Assembly: GCA_013138735.1 (NCBI GenBank)
Contig: WTCE01000009.1
Span: 1-64,000 of the forward strand
Length of the DNA stretch: 64,000 nucleotides
Origin: Crocinitomix sp.
GTDB lineage: Bacteria; Bacteroidota; Bacteroidia; Flavobacteriales_D; Crocinitomicaceae
Direction of reading: 5' to 3'
Shown: positions 33,643 to 42,599 of the stretch, piece after piece
Layout: each line of letters opens with the position of its first letter
How positions within the stretch are numbered: position 1 is the stretch's first letter
Program-made: the position numbers and the translations under genes
The notes under the pieces: model-generated
What the model was told of the DNA's origin: nothing
Databases searched by the model: none
What the model saw: the letters and a program-made list of their open reading frames with translations, nothing else

Positions 33643-35226
33643 ATGAAAAATATTATAACCTTACTCATTTCTTTTTTACTTACAAACATTGCGTTTTCAC
33701 AAGATGTTACCTATACATATAGTTCAGAAGAAGAGAATGCATCAATCATTATTCGTGATTTGAATGTGACTTCAGATGGATCAATTATTTATGGTTACGA
33801 TTATATGCAAACGGGAGCAGCTCCAATTGCTGGTATAATGAAGACAGATGATAATGGAGATCTTATTTGGTCGAAAACATTAACAGTTGACGGCTCTGCA
33901 GAAGATTGCACATTTGATTTTATTGAAAATTCTGATGGAAATTATTACCACTGGGGGCTGAGTAAAAAAATTGAGACAGACCATATGCGCGCTTTACTAT
34001 CTGAAATTACGCCAGACGGTGAAATTTTATGGAGCAAAGAATATAACTTCGGTATTAATCCACTTGAATGGTATACCATAAATAAAATTGAAATTTTACC
34101 AAGTGGAGATTTATCAATGATGATTGCAATCTCAAATAAAGTGATTGCTATGAAAACGGATCCACTAGGGAATATTATTTGGGGAACATACACAGCAGTT
34201 GGCCCGCCAGATGAAGGTGGAAAAAATCCGGGTTTCGAATTGTTGCCAATGCCAGATGGAGGGTGCATGGTTTCAAGTAAAATTGACAATTATTTATCCA
34301 TAGTTAGAATTGATGGAGACGGTGAATTTATGTGGAGTAAATCCCATAATATTGCCGCAACAACTGAGACTCCTTATACACATGGAAAAACAATATTCCG
34401 GACACCTACAGGTGAAATATACCTTGCTGGTTTTTTAAGAGGAGAAGATGGAAATTTGAATCCTTTTATGTCAGAGATTTCAGAAGAGACTGGAGAAATT
34501 GTTTGGATGAGAACGATAAATGATAAAATATTGGGTTTTACAGGCTCAGCTGAGTTTATGTTGGATGGTGAGGATGTTATTTTAGATATGACTATGGTTG
34601 ACCAACATCATTATATTCTAAAAATTGGAGAGTTCGGACTAATACTTTCTGCTATTAAAAGTGTGAATAAAGTCTATCCTTACGATTATAACAAACTACA
34701 TATTGCACCAGAAAACTATTATATGTTTGGAAGTATTGCAACTGATGATGGCGAATTCGAAGGTGGATTTCACAGAACCGACGAACTATTCAGTTCTTCA
34801 TGCATGTATGAAACAACAACATTACATACGTCCAGCTACTTCGATTATGTTGATTATGAATTTGAACCATTTATGGCTACTTTTTCAGATGTAACAGCAA
34901 TTGAAATTACCGCATCTGATCAACCACTAATCAAGACGGTTTTGTGCGAGGAAATAGATAATTCATCCGTCACAGAAATTGATGATAAATTAGCGCTTCA
35001 GGTTTATCCTAATCCTGCTAATGATCATATTACTGTAATTGTATCTGATGAATTAATTAATGCGGCATATTCAATCACTGATCTTTCAGGAAAAATTATT
35101 TTAACAGATAAGATGAATGCAACACAAATTAAACTTGATCTTTCAACGCTTGAAAAAGGACAGTATATTTTAGCTGTTTATGGAGAGAATAAATTCTACA
35201 CGAAGAAAATTACAGTAATGCAATAG
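33643..35226 (+). CDS. Secreted repeat protein with type IX secretion sorting domain
   Basis: 527 residues. Signal peptide (MKNIITLLISFLLTNIAFS), then a likely beta-propeller with repeated GxxxWSK-type strands (DDNGDLIWSKTL, DPLGNIIWGTY, DGDGEFMWSKSHN, EETGEIVWMRTI), each roughly 50-60 residues apart. The last 75 residues form a Por secretion-system type A sorting domain (LQVYPNPANDHITVIV, YSITDLSGKIILT, LSTLEKGQYILAVYG). It would be exported across the outer membrane by the T9SS, with the C-terminal domain cleaved. Function is unknown. Monocistronic. Confidence 0.88.
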   Translation: MKNIITLLISFLLTNIAFSQDVTYTYSSEEENASIIIRDLNVTSDGSIIYGYDYMQTGAAPIAGIMKTDDNGDLIWSKTLTVDGSAEDCTFDFIENSDGNYYHWGLSKKIETDHMRALLSEITPDGEILWSKEYNFGINPLEWYTINKIEILPSGDLSMMIAISNKVIAMKTDPLGNIIWGTYTAVGPPDEGGKNPGFELLPMPDGGCMVSSKIDNYLSIVRIDGDGEFMWSKSHNIAATTETPYTHGKTIFRTPTGEIYLAGFLRGEDGNLNPFMSEISEETGEIVWMRTINDKILGFTGSAEFMLDGEDVILDMTMVDQHHYILKIGEFGLILSAIKSVNKVYPYDYNKLHIAPENYYMFGSIATDDGEFEGGFHRTDELFSSSCMYETTTLHTSSYFDYVDYEFEPFMATFSDVTAIEITASDQPLIKTVLCEEIDNSSVTEIDDKLALQVYPNPANDHITVIVSDELINAAYSITDLSGKIILTDKMNATQIKLDLSTLEKGQYILAVYGENKFYTKKITVMQ

Positions 35227-35562
35227 GGTAAATCTAATCTAAGCGTTATACTTATAACCAAAGAGTTTACAAAATCGTCCAGCCCTATAATTTATATTCA
35301 TTGATCAAATGAAAAAATTAATTTGAATTTTCCCAATAATATTCATTCTTCAGCAATGTTATGGCGTGAATAAGAAGACCTCCGAAATAGGAATATTAAA
35401 CTATGTCTGCTCTGATAACGGTAAAATTGAAATCCTAACATATCCATGAGAATTCAAAATGGCCTTGGTAATTCATTAAATGAGCAACATAAGAATAGAA
35501 TAATGGGGAGAATTTATACCGTACTTCTAATGTGTGGTTGCATCCCGAATAATTAACAACAG
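35227..35562. other. Intergenic stretch with a decayed reading frame
   Basis: 336 bp without an intact gene. It contains the broken frame at 35309-35449 and is otherwise unremarkable; no clear terminator. Confidence 0.4.
35309..35449 (+). pseudogene. Possible remnant of a small lipoprotein gene
   Basis: From the ATG at 35309 the frame reads MKKLI, a TGA stop, then IFPIIFILQQCYGVNKK and onward for about 40 codons to another TGA at 35447-35449. The product looks like a lipoprotein signal with a lipobox-like LQQC, interrupted at codon 6. Further in-frame stops follow. It may be a decayed gene or chance. Confidence 0.3.
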
Positions 35563-36573
35563 TTAATTCCCTTTCACCCGTTCAATTAGCCCTGAAAAAA
35601 CTTCTCCTGCATTACCTACATCCGGATCGTTTTTAATGACCTCAACGTGGCCTTTATCATCCACAAGCAAGTCATACGACCATAAGAAAGGTGCTGTGTC
35701 TAAATCCATTCCAAATTGACCAAAGCGGACATCCCAAAAAATTAGTTTATCTCCGACATCTTCAATATAAAACCATCCTTCTGAAATATGAATCAGCTGT
35801 TTTATGACTTTTTGATCCTTATAAGGTTCAATCAAATGATGATTTTTAGTAAACTCTTTAGAGAACTCAATTTCTTGTGTATCGAATAAAGAATAGTATG
35901 CGGTACGATAACCATTCTCCGTTTCAACCAAAGAACTCCACAAAATGGCATTTAGTGGCGCAGGTTTGGTGTCCAATTCTATGTAAGCAATCTGCTGTTT
36001 TTCTAAACTCTCTTTAAATTCATTAAACGTAATCCACTTTAACACCAATGTTAAAAGCATATAAGTTGTACTCACAATTAAACCAGCATTATTAAATTTT
36101 CTGCGCCGTGGATTCGTCCGTTTATGGAACATTGCAATCAAGAGTAACACTAAAAAAGGTAAAGTGTACAGTGGGTCAATTACGAAAATATTTTGATACG
36201 CCAAGCGATATTCAAATGGCCAAAAGAATTGTGTTCCCCAAGTGGTATGTGCATCTAATAAAGGATGCGTAACTGTTGCCCAAAAGAAGAGCCACATCCA
36301 ATTTTTGAAACTAACTTCTTTCCGTCTGCGGTGAATTTTATGCGCGATCCAGCCTAAAATTGGGGCAATTAAAATGGCAAATGCAATAGAATGCGAAAAT
36401 CCCCTGTGCATTTCTGTTGACGTTATGTCGTCCGTTACAAACCTTAACAAAACATCCAAATCAGGAATAGTACCTGCAATGGCACCCCAAAGCATTGCAC
36501 GACTCCCTAGCTTTTTGCCAAGCACAGCTTCACCAACTGCTGCTCCTAATACGATTTGTGTTAATGAATCCAT
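35563..36573 (-). CDS. Membrane-bound metal-dependent hydrolase (YdjM/DUF457 family)
   Basis: 336 residues. The N-terminus has the conserved metal-binding pattern of the YdjM family: MDSLTQIVLGAAVGEAVLG, GTIPDLDVLL, HRGFSHSIAF and THPLLDAHTTWG, with His and Asp residues interleaved between four or five membrane helices. A C-terminal soluble part follows. The family is annotated as an inner-membrane hydrolase of unknown substrate. It is on the minus strand, separated from the secreted repeat protein gene upstream by a strong terminator at 36657-36697. Confidence 0.88.
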   Translation of the reverse strand: MDSLTQIVLGAAVGEAVLGKKLGSRAMLWGAIAGTIPDLDVLLRFVTDDITSTEMHRGFSHSIAFAILIAPILGWIAHKIHRRRKEVSFKNWMWLFFWATVTHPLLDAHTTWGTQFFWPFEYRLAYQNIFVIDPLYTLPFLVLLLIAMFHKRTNPRRRKFNNAGLIVSTTYMLLTLVLKWITFNEFKESLEKQQIAYIELDTKPAPLNAILWSSLVETENGYRTAYYSLFDTQEIEFSKEFTKNHHLIEPYKDQKVIKQLIHISEGWFYIEDVGDKLIFWDVRFGQFGMDLDTAPFLWSYDLLVDDKGHVEVIKNDPDVGNAGEVFSGLIERVKGN

Positions 36574-36656
36574 GCGTAATACTTTACTGCAAAAATAGAT
36601 ATTATCAGCTGATGTATTTATTATCTAGTCGGAAATACTTCAAAACAACTTAACAG

Positions 36657-36697
36657 TAAAAACCGCCAATCCGCCTAAGGCGGACAGGCGATTTTAT
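36657..36697 (-). terminator. Intrinsic terminator of the 36.7-kb secreted protein gene
   Basis: On the minus strand AAAATCGCC, TG, TCCGCC, TTA, GGCGGA, TT, GGCGGTTTTT: a long GC-rich stem followed by a T-run. The core CCGCC-TAA-GGCGG is a palindrome at 36671-36683. Confidence 0.75.
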
Positions 36698-36713
36698 GAA
36701 TTCAATTATTTTA

Positions 36714-38222
36714 TTAGAGTTTTTCAAACGTTTTTTTTGATTCATTCACTTGCTCAAAAGTTTTCTTTGTCAATATTTTAGGGCAAATAACACTTTCAAA
36801 GTACGGTGACTTTACAGTTTTTATTGAAGTAGGGTTGGCTTTAACGACAACTTTTCGGGAGGCTCCTTTTTTATAACGAAGCGGATATTCTACACTTTTG
36901 GCTTCACTACGATTTGATGAGCAATCTGACTTAACACTATTAAATGACTCAATCATCCAATTTAAATTATTGCCATCTTTGTTAAACATTCCGCCAGCGA
37001 CATAGCAGTTTCCTCTACTGTAAATCCGTTGTAAATATTCTTGGTTATGCGCTCCATAAAAGCGGATATCTGTGCTCATTGCTTTTTCATTTAAGCGCAG
37101 AATAAAGCCGTTGAAATTATCTACTTTTCCAAACAAACTATTTTTTACCGAGCCAGATACCGCAAAACCTTCTTCTCCAAAATCTATATCTGAACAGAAG
37201 TAACTTTCGCGTTGATACGTTTTATCTGCGCCAATATCATGTCGTGTAGACCAATTAACATTAGCTGTTTTTAAATCAATACCAAAAGTTAATATTTCCT
37301 TATATTCAGCAGTAACGCACGAACCTTTAACTTTTTTCAAGTTTGTTCCTGCTACTATAATTTCATTCTTTTTACGATTATATTCAACGGCGAAAACATC
37401 TTCATGATAAGTAAACTCTTGGTCCTTTGGTTCTAACTCATTTTCATAAATAATATTAGAAATGATTTCTCCATCTGTTGTCAAATGCACGACAACAATA
37501 TCAGAATCATCATACGGAAGATTATTTACTGATCCTACAATGACCACTTCTTTGCCATTTATTCGAACAATATCTCTCATTACTGAATTGCGATACTCTC
37601 CATGTTCAGTGTCGTAAACGTGTTTGGACCATTTAATATTTCCTTTTAAATCCGTTTTAATAATGATCCCCATTCTGCCAGCATCACGTCCAGTCCCTAA
37701 GGCAATATATCCATCATCTAACTTGACAACGCGCCGTATATCTTGAATCCTCATTTCACCATTTGGATCGTCATTTGGATAAATCTGCATCCAATCCATC
37801 TCAAACATCTGATTCTTTATGTTTTTGATTGACAATAAAAACCCTCCACTATTTTGCTGATCACTTTCATTCATAATGCCTCCAGAAATAATGAAATTAT
37901 TATCTTCGGTTTCATAAATATCAAAAGGTGTAATCTGCGTTCCAAATTGGCCTGAAGGGTTGAATTCAAATCGTTGCGTTTGCAGTACTTTAAAATTTGC
38001 ATCCGTTTTAAAAATCTGTATTCTATTTTGCTCTAAACTCGTCCCGGCCTCAATAAACGAAACCATTGCGAAACCGTTATCTTTTGTTTCGCATAGGGTA
38101 TAATTTTTCATTCCCTCCTTATCCAATCCAATTATTTTTTGATAATCATTTTGATAGGTCTGTGCGAAATTTGCACTCATACTAGCTACAAACATTGCAG
38201 CGCTTAAAATTACTTTTTTCAT
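36714..38222 (-). CDS. Secreted hypothetical protein, propeller-like repeats
   Basis: About 502 residues. Signal peptide (KKVILSAAMFVASMSANFAQ), then repeated strands like those of the T9SS cargo at 33.6 kb (LKGNIKWSKHVYDTEHG, DIYETEDNNFIISGGIM, GFAVSGSVKNSLFG), typical of a beta-propeller. No type IX sorting domain is seen; the end is basic and repetitive (KKTFEQVNESKKTFEKL). I use the ATG at 38222 instead of 38249 because the signal peptide starts there and a -7 element (38247-38254) overlaps the upstream start. Function unknown. Confidence 0.7.
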   Translation of the reverse strand: MKKVILSAAMFVASMSANFAQTYQNDYQKIIGLDKEGMKNYTLCETKDNGFAMVSFIEAGTSLEQNRIQIFKTDANFKVLQTQRFEFNPSGQFGTQITPFDIYETEDNNFIISGGIMNESDQQNSGGFLLSIKNIKNQMFEMDWMQIYPNDDPNGEMRIQDIRRVVKLDDGYIALGTGRDAGRMGIIIKTDLKGNIKWSKHVYDTEHGEYRNSVMRDIVRINGKEVVIVGSVNNLPYDDSDIVVVHLTTDGEIISNIIYENELEPKDQEFTYHEDVFAVEYNRKKNEIIVAGTNLKKVKGSCVTAEYKEILTFGIDLKTANVNWSTRHDIGADKTYQRESYFCSDIDFGEEGFAVSGSVKNSLFGKVDNFNGFILRLNEKAMSTDIRFYGAHNQEYLQRIYSRGNCYVAGGMFNKDGNNLNWMIESFNSVKSDCSSNRSEAKSVEYPLRYKKGASRKVVVKANPTSIKTVKSPYFESVICPKILTKKTFEQVNESKKTFEKL

Positions 38223-38246
38223 AATATATATTTTTGTTTTGTGGTA

Positions 38247-38254
38247 CAAAGTTA
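38247..38254 (-). promoter_or_regulatory. -7 element of the 36.7-kb secreted protein gene
   Basis: On the minus strand TAACTTTG, an exact TAnnTTTG, overlapping the upstream candidate start at 38249 and so supporting the start at 38222. Confidence 0.45.
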
Positions 38255-38582
38255 GGGTTCAACTAATCGTGAAATTTTTCATTTTTTAGGAATGGACGGG
38301 TTTGATTTAGCAACAACCCATAATTGAGTTTATTTAAGTATTTCTACTCTAGAAAAACACAAACCAATGATAAACAATTAGATAGCGAAGAAATGTTTTA
38401 TTGTTAATCCGCAAAAACTAAGTGAATACCGTGAATATTGAAACCTATTAGAAGACTTAAATCTATTCTCTTCCCCTTCATATTCCTAGGCTGACACATC
38501 TCTAATATTCAAATTTTCTTTTAGCCAAATTGAAAGCTTAAAGGCATTCATTTCGTAAATTTGTATGCAATCAAAATAAACT
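38255..38582. other. Divergent intergenic region
   Basis: About 330 bp between two divergent genes. The left end holds the -7 element of the secreted protein gene, the right end the DUF1499 promoter. The middle shows no gene, repeat or strong hairpin. Confidence 0.4.
38530..38563 (+). promoter_or_regulatory. Promoter of the DUF1499 gene
   Basis: TTG at 38530-38532 and an exact TAAATTTG at 38556-38563 (23-bp spacing, slightly long), 19 bp before the ATG. Confidence 0.45.
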
Positions 38583-39020
38583 ATGCGATACTATAAATTA
38601 TTGATCTTTCTTCTATTAAGTTCGTCATCCATATCTGGAATTGCGCAAAACAATACCCCCTTAAAACCTTGTCCTAAATCACCCAATTGCGTTTCCACAT
38701 TAGAATCAAAAGGGCGTAAAAAAATGAGTGTATTGCCTTTTATTGGTGACTTAGAAAAGTCAAAAACAAAATTGAAAGAAATTGTTCTAACCATTAAAGG
38801 AGCAACCCTTGTAGTGGAAGAGAGCAATTACCTGCACTTCGAATTTTCAACGTCCATGGGTAAATTTATTGATGATGTTGAATTCTATTTTGATGAAAGC
38901 ACACAACATATCCATTTTCGATCAGCTTCTAGAATAGGCTATGGCGATTTTGGTGCAAATAAGCGCCGAATGAAAAAAATCACCAAATTATGGAAAAGTC
39001 ACTTGAAGTATACCATCTAG
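38583..39020 (+). CDS. Exported DUF1499-domain protein
   Basis: 145 residues with a signal peptide (LLIFLLLSSSSISGIAQ), then the DUF1499 domain: KPCPKSPNCVST at its start, IKGATLVVEESNYLHFEFSTSMGKFIDDVEFYFDE, and HFRSASRIGYGDFGANKRRM. The domain binds an unknown ligand and is widespread in bacteria and plants. Monocistronic. Confidence 0.88.
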   Translation: MRYYKLLIFLLLSSSSISGIAQNNTPLKPCPKSPNCVSTLESKGRKKMSVLPFIGDLEKSKTKLKEIVLTIKGATLVVEESNYLHFEFSTSMGKFIDDVEFYFDESTQHIHFRSASRIGYGDFGANKRRMKKITKLWKSHLKYTI

Positions 39021-39148
39021 TTTAAAACAAACATTGTTGAACTAGCCAATTAGTCCATAATTAATCGATTTTCCAAAACATTATTCAGACATAGGTGTTA
39101 TTCATTTATAGCAATGATAAAAAAAAATACAGTTTTACATCCATTATT

Positions 39149-39170
39149 AATAGTAATACTATTATATTTG
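39149..39170 (+). promoter_or_regulatory. Dyad abutting the -7 element of the export operon
   Basis: AATAGTAATACTATT (39149-39163) is a 15-bp near-palindrome. It runs directly into TATATTTG (39163-39170), an exact TAnnTTTG. A protein bound here would cover the region between -33 and -7 and block transcription. Confidence 0.5.
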
Positions 39171-39192
39171 CACGAAAAGCTATAACAAATAA

Positions 39193-39498
39193 ATGAATCA
39201 AGAAAAAAAGTCATATCAGTTCCGCCTCAATATCTCGGTGATTCTCACGGCTATTCTACTTGGCGCACTTGTTATTAGCACCTTTACTGAATATTCAGAA
39301 TTAGCAGGTAATCAAACCCATATTGTCGACTGTGAAGATGATAGCGATTCGGAAGAATCCGAAATTAAAGATTTAAGTCATAGACATTCAAATGTGGATC
39401 CGTTTCTAATTGCTTACAGCGTAAATATGATCACACTTTCTATTGATTTAATCGAAATTCGATATGGTGAAATCCCTACTCCACCTCCCGAACTTTAA
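39193..39498 (+). CDS. Small membrane-anchored hypothetical protein
   Basis: 101 residues: a basic start, one membrane helix (LNISVILTAILLGALVISTF), an acidic stretch with histidines (HIVDCEDDSDSEESEIKDLSHRHS) and a short tail. No family recognised. Clusters of acidic residues and histidines could bind metal. It precedes the ABC-HlyD-TolC genes by 75 bp and is likely in the same operon, under the dyad-controlled promoter. Confidence 0.55.
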   Translation: MNQEKKSYQFRLNISVILTAILLGALVISTFTEYSELAGNQTHIVDCEDDSDSEESEIKDLSHRHSNVDPFLIAYSVNMITLSIDLIEIRYGEIPTPPPEL

Positions 39499-39573
39499 CT
39501 CAAAAAGACTCATTCTTCGAGTAATAGCAATTCTTCTATCCGAAAAATTAAATTAAACTAATTACACTAAATT

Positions 39574-41247
39574 ATGGACGTAACAACCTACAGTCCTATG
39601 CAGCGATTTTGGCTGCTATTAAAACCCGACCAAAAAGAAATTAAAAATGTATATGTCTACGCTTTTTTTTACGGGCTTGTAAACCTATCATTGCCGCTTG
39701 GAATCCAGTCAATCATCAATATAATTCAAGGTGGCCAAATCAGCACATCATGGATAGTCCTTGTCATATTTGTGATTTTGGGTGTTGCTATAACAGGAGT
39801 CCTGCAGATTAATCAATTGAAAATCACCGAAAATCTACAGCAAAAAATTTTTACAAGAGCCGCATTTGAATTTGCCTACCGCATTCCCAAAGTAAAAATG
39901 GAAGCGCTTTATAGACATTATGCTCCAGAGCTTATGAATCGGTTTTTTGATGTTATCTCAATTCAAAAAGGGCTTTCAAAAATACTAATGGATTTTTCTA
40001 CAGCGTCGATTCAAACCATATTTGGCCTGCTCCTACTCTCACTTTATCATCCCTTCTTTATTGTATTCAGTCTCATACTTATTGTATTGGTATATGCAAT
40101 TTTTAAGCTAACCTCAAAAAATGGCTTGCGCACCAGTCTGAATGAATCAAAAAGTAAATATAATGTGGCACATTGGCTAGAAGAAGTTGCTAGAACCAGC
40201 GTCAGTTTTAAACTGGCGGGCTTAACAGATTTGCCAATGGAAAGAACGAATGAAGAGGTAAATAAATATGTTGCTGCTAGAGATGCTCACTTTAAAATTT
40301 TGAAAAACCAATACATGCTAATGGTAGGATTCAAAGTTCTAGTGGCAGCCGGTCTACTAATTGTTGGTAGCTTATTAGTGATGGAGCAGCAAATGAATAT
40401 CGGTCAATTCGTGGCAGCAGAAATAATTATCCTACTCGTGCTAAGTTCAGTAGAAAAATTGATACTCAGTTTAGAAACGATTTATGACGTGCTGACATCA
40501 CTTGAAAAAGTAGGACAAGTAACGGATTTAGAACTGGAACGTAATGATGGACTTGATATTTCCGAAACTGTAAGTCAAAATGCACTCAAAGTTGAATTGG
40601 CAAATGTCAAATTTAAATATCCTTTTCAAGAGACGTTAATGTTCAATGATGCATCATTGACAATCCAAGCTTCTGAAAGAGTATTAATTACAGGGAAGAG
40701 TGATGCTGGTAAAACTACCCTGCTTTATCTGCTCGCGGGACTTTATAAAGTAGAGTCAGGTTCTATCATATTCAATGATCTTCCAATGGGGAATTTAAAT
40801 CCAAACTATTTGCGTGCTGCCATTGGAGATTGTTTTATGAACGAACTACTATTTGAAGGGACCGTACTCGAAAACATTACAATGGGTAGAGAGAAAGCCA
40901 CCTTTGAAAATGTTCAATGGGCAGTTGAGAATTTGGGTTTATCTAATTTTATAAAAAAATTACCGAATGGTTTTAATACGCAAATCCATTCGCAAGGCAA
41001 ACATTTCTCTAAAGGAATAGTCGACAAACTTATTCTCGCTCGAAGTATCGCGGATAAACCAAAATTGTTGCTGGTAAAAGATGCCTTTACCTCACTCGAG
41101 CATATAGAGCGGGAAAGGATTATGGATTTTCTGACCTCGAAATCAAATGAATGGACTTTAGTGGTTGCATCTAAAGACGATCTATGGTTTGGAAAAGTAG
41201 ATCGCGTCATCTTATCAGAACACGGTGAATTAACTGAATTAAACTAA
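39574..41247 (+). CDS. ABC transporter (TMD-NBD) with degenerate ATPase motifs
   Basis: A 557-residue type I exporter-like protein: six membrane helices in the first 320 residues, then a nucleotide-binding domain. Walker A is present (ITGKSDAGKTTLL), but other motifs are eroded. The signature is FSKGIVDKL instead of LSGGQ. Walker B is LLLVKDAFTSLE, with Lys for the metal Asp and Asp for the catalytic Glu. The switch loop is VVASKDDLW without histidine. It probably binds ATP but hydrolyses it poorly if at all. It is followed at 6 bp by HlyD and then TolC genes, as in type I secretion. No C39 peptidase domain is seen. Substrate unknown. Confidence 0.85.
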   Translation: MDVTTYSPMQRFWLLLKPDQKEIKNVYVYAFFYGLVNLSLPLGIQSIINIIQGGQISTSWIVLVIFVILGVAITGVLQINQLKITENLQQKIFTRAAFEFAYRIPKVKMEALYRHYAPELMNRFFDVISIQKGLSKILMDFSTASIQTIFGLLLLSLYHPFFIVFSLILIVLVYAIFKLTSKNGLRTSLNESKSKYNVAHWLEEVARTSVSFKLAGLTDLPMERTNEEVNKYVAARDAHFKILKNQYMLMVGFKVLVAAGLLIVGSLLVMEQQMNIGQFVAAEIIILLVLSSVEKLILSLETIYDVLTSLEKVGQVTDLELERNDGLDISETVSQNALKVELANVKFKYPFQETLMFNDASLTIQASERVLITGKSDAGKTTLLYLLAGLYKVESGSIIFNDLPMGNLNPNYLRAAIGDCFMNELLFEGTVLENITMGREKATFENVQWAVENLGLSNFIKKLPNGFNTQIHSQGKHFSKGIVDKLILARSIADKPKLLLVKDAFTSLEHIERERIMDFLTSKSNEWTLVVASKDDLWFGKVDRVILSEHGELTELN

Positions 41248-41252
41248 GAACT

Positions 41253-42599
41253 ATGCTTAATATTTCTAATTCAAGAGTTTCAAAATATATTGTACCAAAG
41301 AAATTTAGTGCTTTGGAAAACGTAGAGAAAAAAGTTTCGGGAAAAGTCTTGCCCCGTATTATCTACACCTCATTAATCCTTTTTATAATTATCCTCCTGC
41401 TACCTTGGACGCAAAATATTCGTTCCAATGGAACAGTAACTACACTAAAACCCAACGAGCGTCCACAAAGTTTAAATTCAGTAATTGGCGGACAAATTGA
41501 GCAGTGGTATGTGCAAGAAGGAGATCATGTTCGCGCTGGTGATACAATCCTTAAAATAAAAGAGGTGAAAGATGCCTATTTTGATGAGAAATTACTGCCT
41601 CGAACACAAGATCAACTTGACTTTAAAAGGGAATCGATTTTGGCATACACGGACAAGATTAAGACGTTGGAAGAGCAGTTGATAGTTCTACGGAGTCAAC
41701 GTGATTTAAAATTGTCGCAAACACGCATTAAATATCAACAAGCTGGATTAAAAGTGCAAAATGATAGCATTGGATACAGAGCGGCATTAATCAACTTTGA
41801 AACCGCTCAATTTCAATACAAACGTCAAGACAGTTTATACCGAAGCGGCTTGAAATCACTAACCGACTTAGAAACTAAAAACTTGAAGCTACAAGCCACT
41901 CAAGCTTATATGGTTGAGGCAAAAAACAAGTGGTTAAATAGTCAAAACGAATTGATTAGTCTACAATTGGAATTATCGAATGTTCAAATCAAATTTGAAA
42001 CGGATTTTAATAAAATTCAATCCGATAAATTCTCAACAATGTCCAACAAGTTAGACACAGAGACAGCCGTGAGCAAATTAGAAAACCAATATAGTAATTA
42101 TGCCTATCGAAATGGACTGTATTTCATCACGGCACCTCAAAACGGTTATATCACCAAAACAACCTCAAATGGTTTGGGTGAAACCATTAAAGCAGGAGAG
42201 GAAATTTTAACTATCATGCCGTCAAATTACAATTTGGCCGTTGAATTATATGTAGAACCTATCGACCTTCCTCTTATTAAAGTGAACGAAAAAGTACGTT
42301 TGCAATTTGATGGTTGGCCTGCAATCGTTTTCTCCGGCTGGCCTAGCGCAAGTTATGGAACATACGGTGGTAAAGTATATGCGATTGATCAGTATATAAG
42401 TTCCAATGGCAAATATCGCGTCTTAGTTTCTCCTGATCCAGACGATAACCCGTGGCCTGAAGCATTAAGATTTGGATCAGGTAGTTCAAGCATGATGCTA
42501 CTTTCAGATGTTCCTATTTGGTATGAATTATGGCGAAAAATTAATGGATTCCCTCCCAATTTTTATCACCAGCAACCCACTAAAACTACGAAAAAATGA
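41253..42599 (+). CDS. HlyD-family secretion adaptor
   Basis: 448 residues: an N-terminal membrane helix (RIIYTSLILFIIILLLPW), then an adaptor with a lipoyl-like half-motif (SVIGGQIEQWYVQEGDHVRAGDTILKI), a long coiled coil (about 115-290), the second half (YFITAPQNGYITKTTSNGLGETIKAGEEIL) and a beta-barrel. It would connect the ABC protein to the TolC-like channel. The stop overlaps the TolC start by 4 bp and the gene starts 6 bp after the ABC gene. Confidence 0.9.
   Translation: MLNISNSRVSKYIVPKKFSALENVEKKVSGKVLPRIIYTSLILFIIILLLPWTQNIRSNGTVTTLKPNERPQSLNSVIGGQIEQWYVQEGDHVRAGDTILKIKEVKDAYFDEKLLPRTQDQLDFKRESILAYTDKIKTLEEQLIVLRSQRDLKLSQTRIKYQQAGLKVQNDSIGYRAALINFETAQFQYKRQDSLYRSGLKSLTDLETKNLKLQATQAYMVEAKNKWLNSQNELISLQLELSNVQIKFETDFNKIQSDKFSTMSNKLDTETAVSKLENQYSNYAYRNGLYFITAPQNGYITKTTSNGLGETIKAGEEILTIMPSNYNLAVELYVEPIDLPLIKVNEKVRLQFDGWPAIVFSGWPSASYGTYGGKVYAIDQYISSNGKYRVLVSPDPDDNPWPEALRFGSGSSSMMLLSDVPIWYELWRKINGFPPNFYHQQPTKTTKK

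Noticed and set aside
33643-35226. Treating the T9SS cargo and the 36.7-kb secreted protein as recent duplicates
   Set aside because: They share only the general propeller strand pattern; motifs and lengths differ and only one has the sorting domain.
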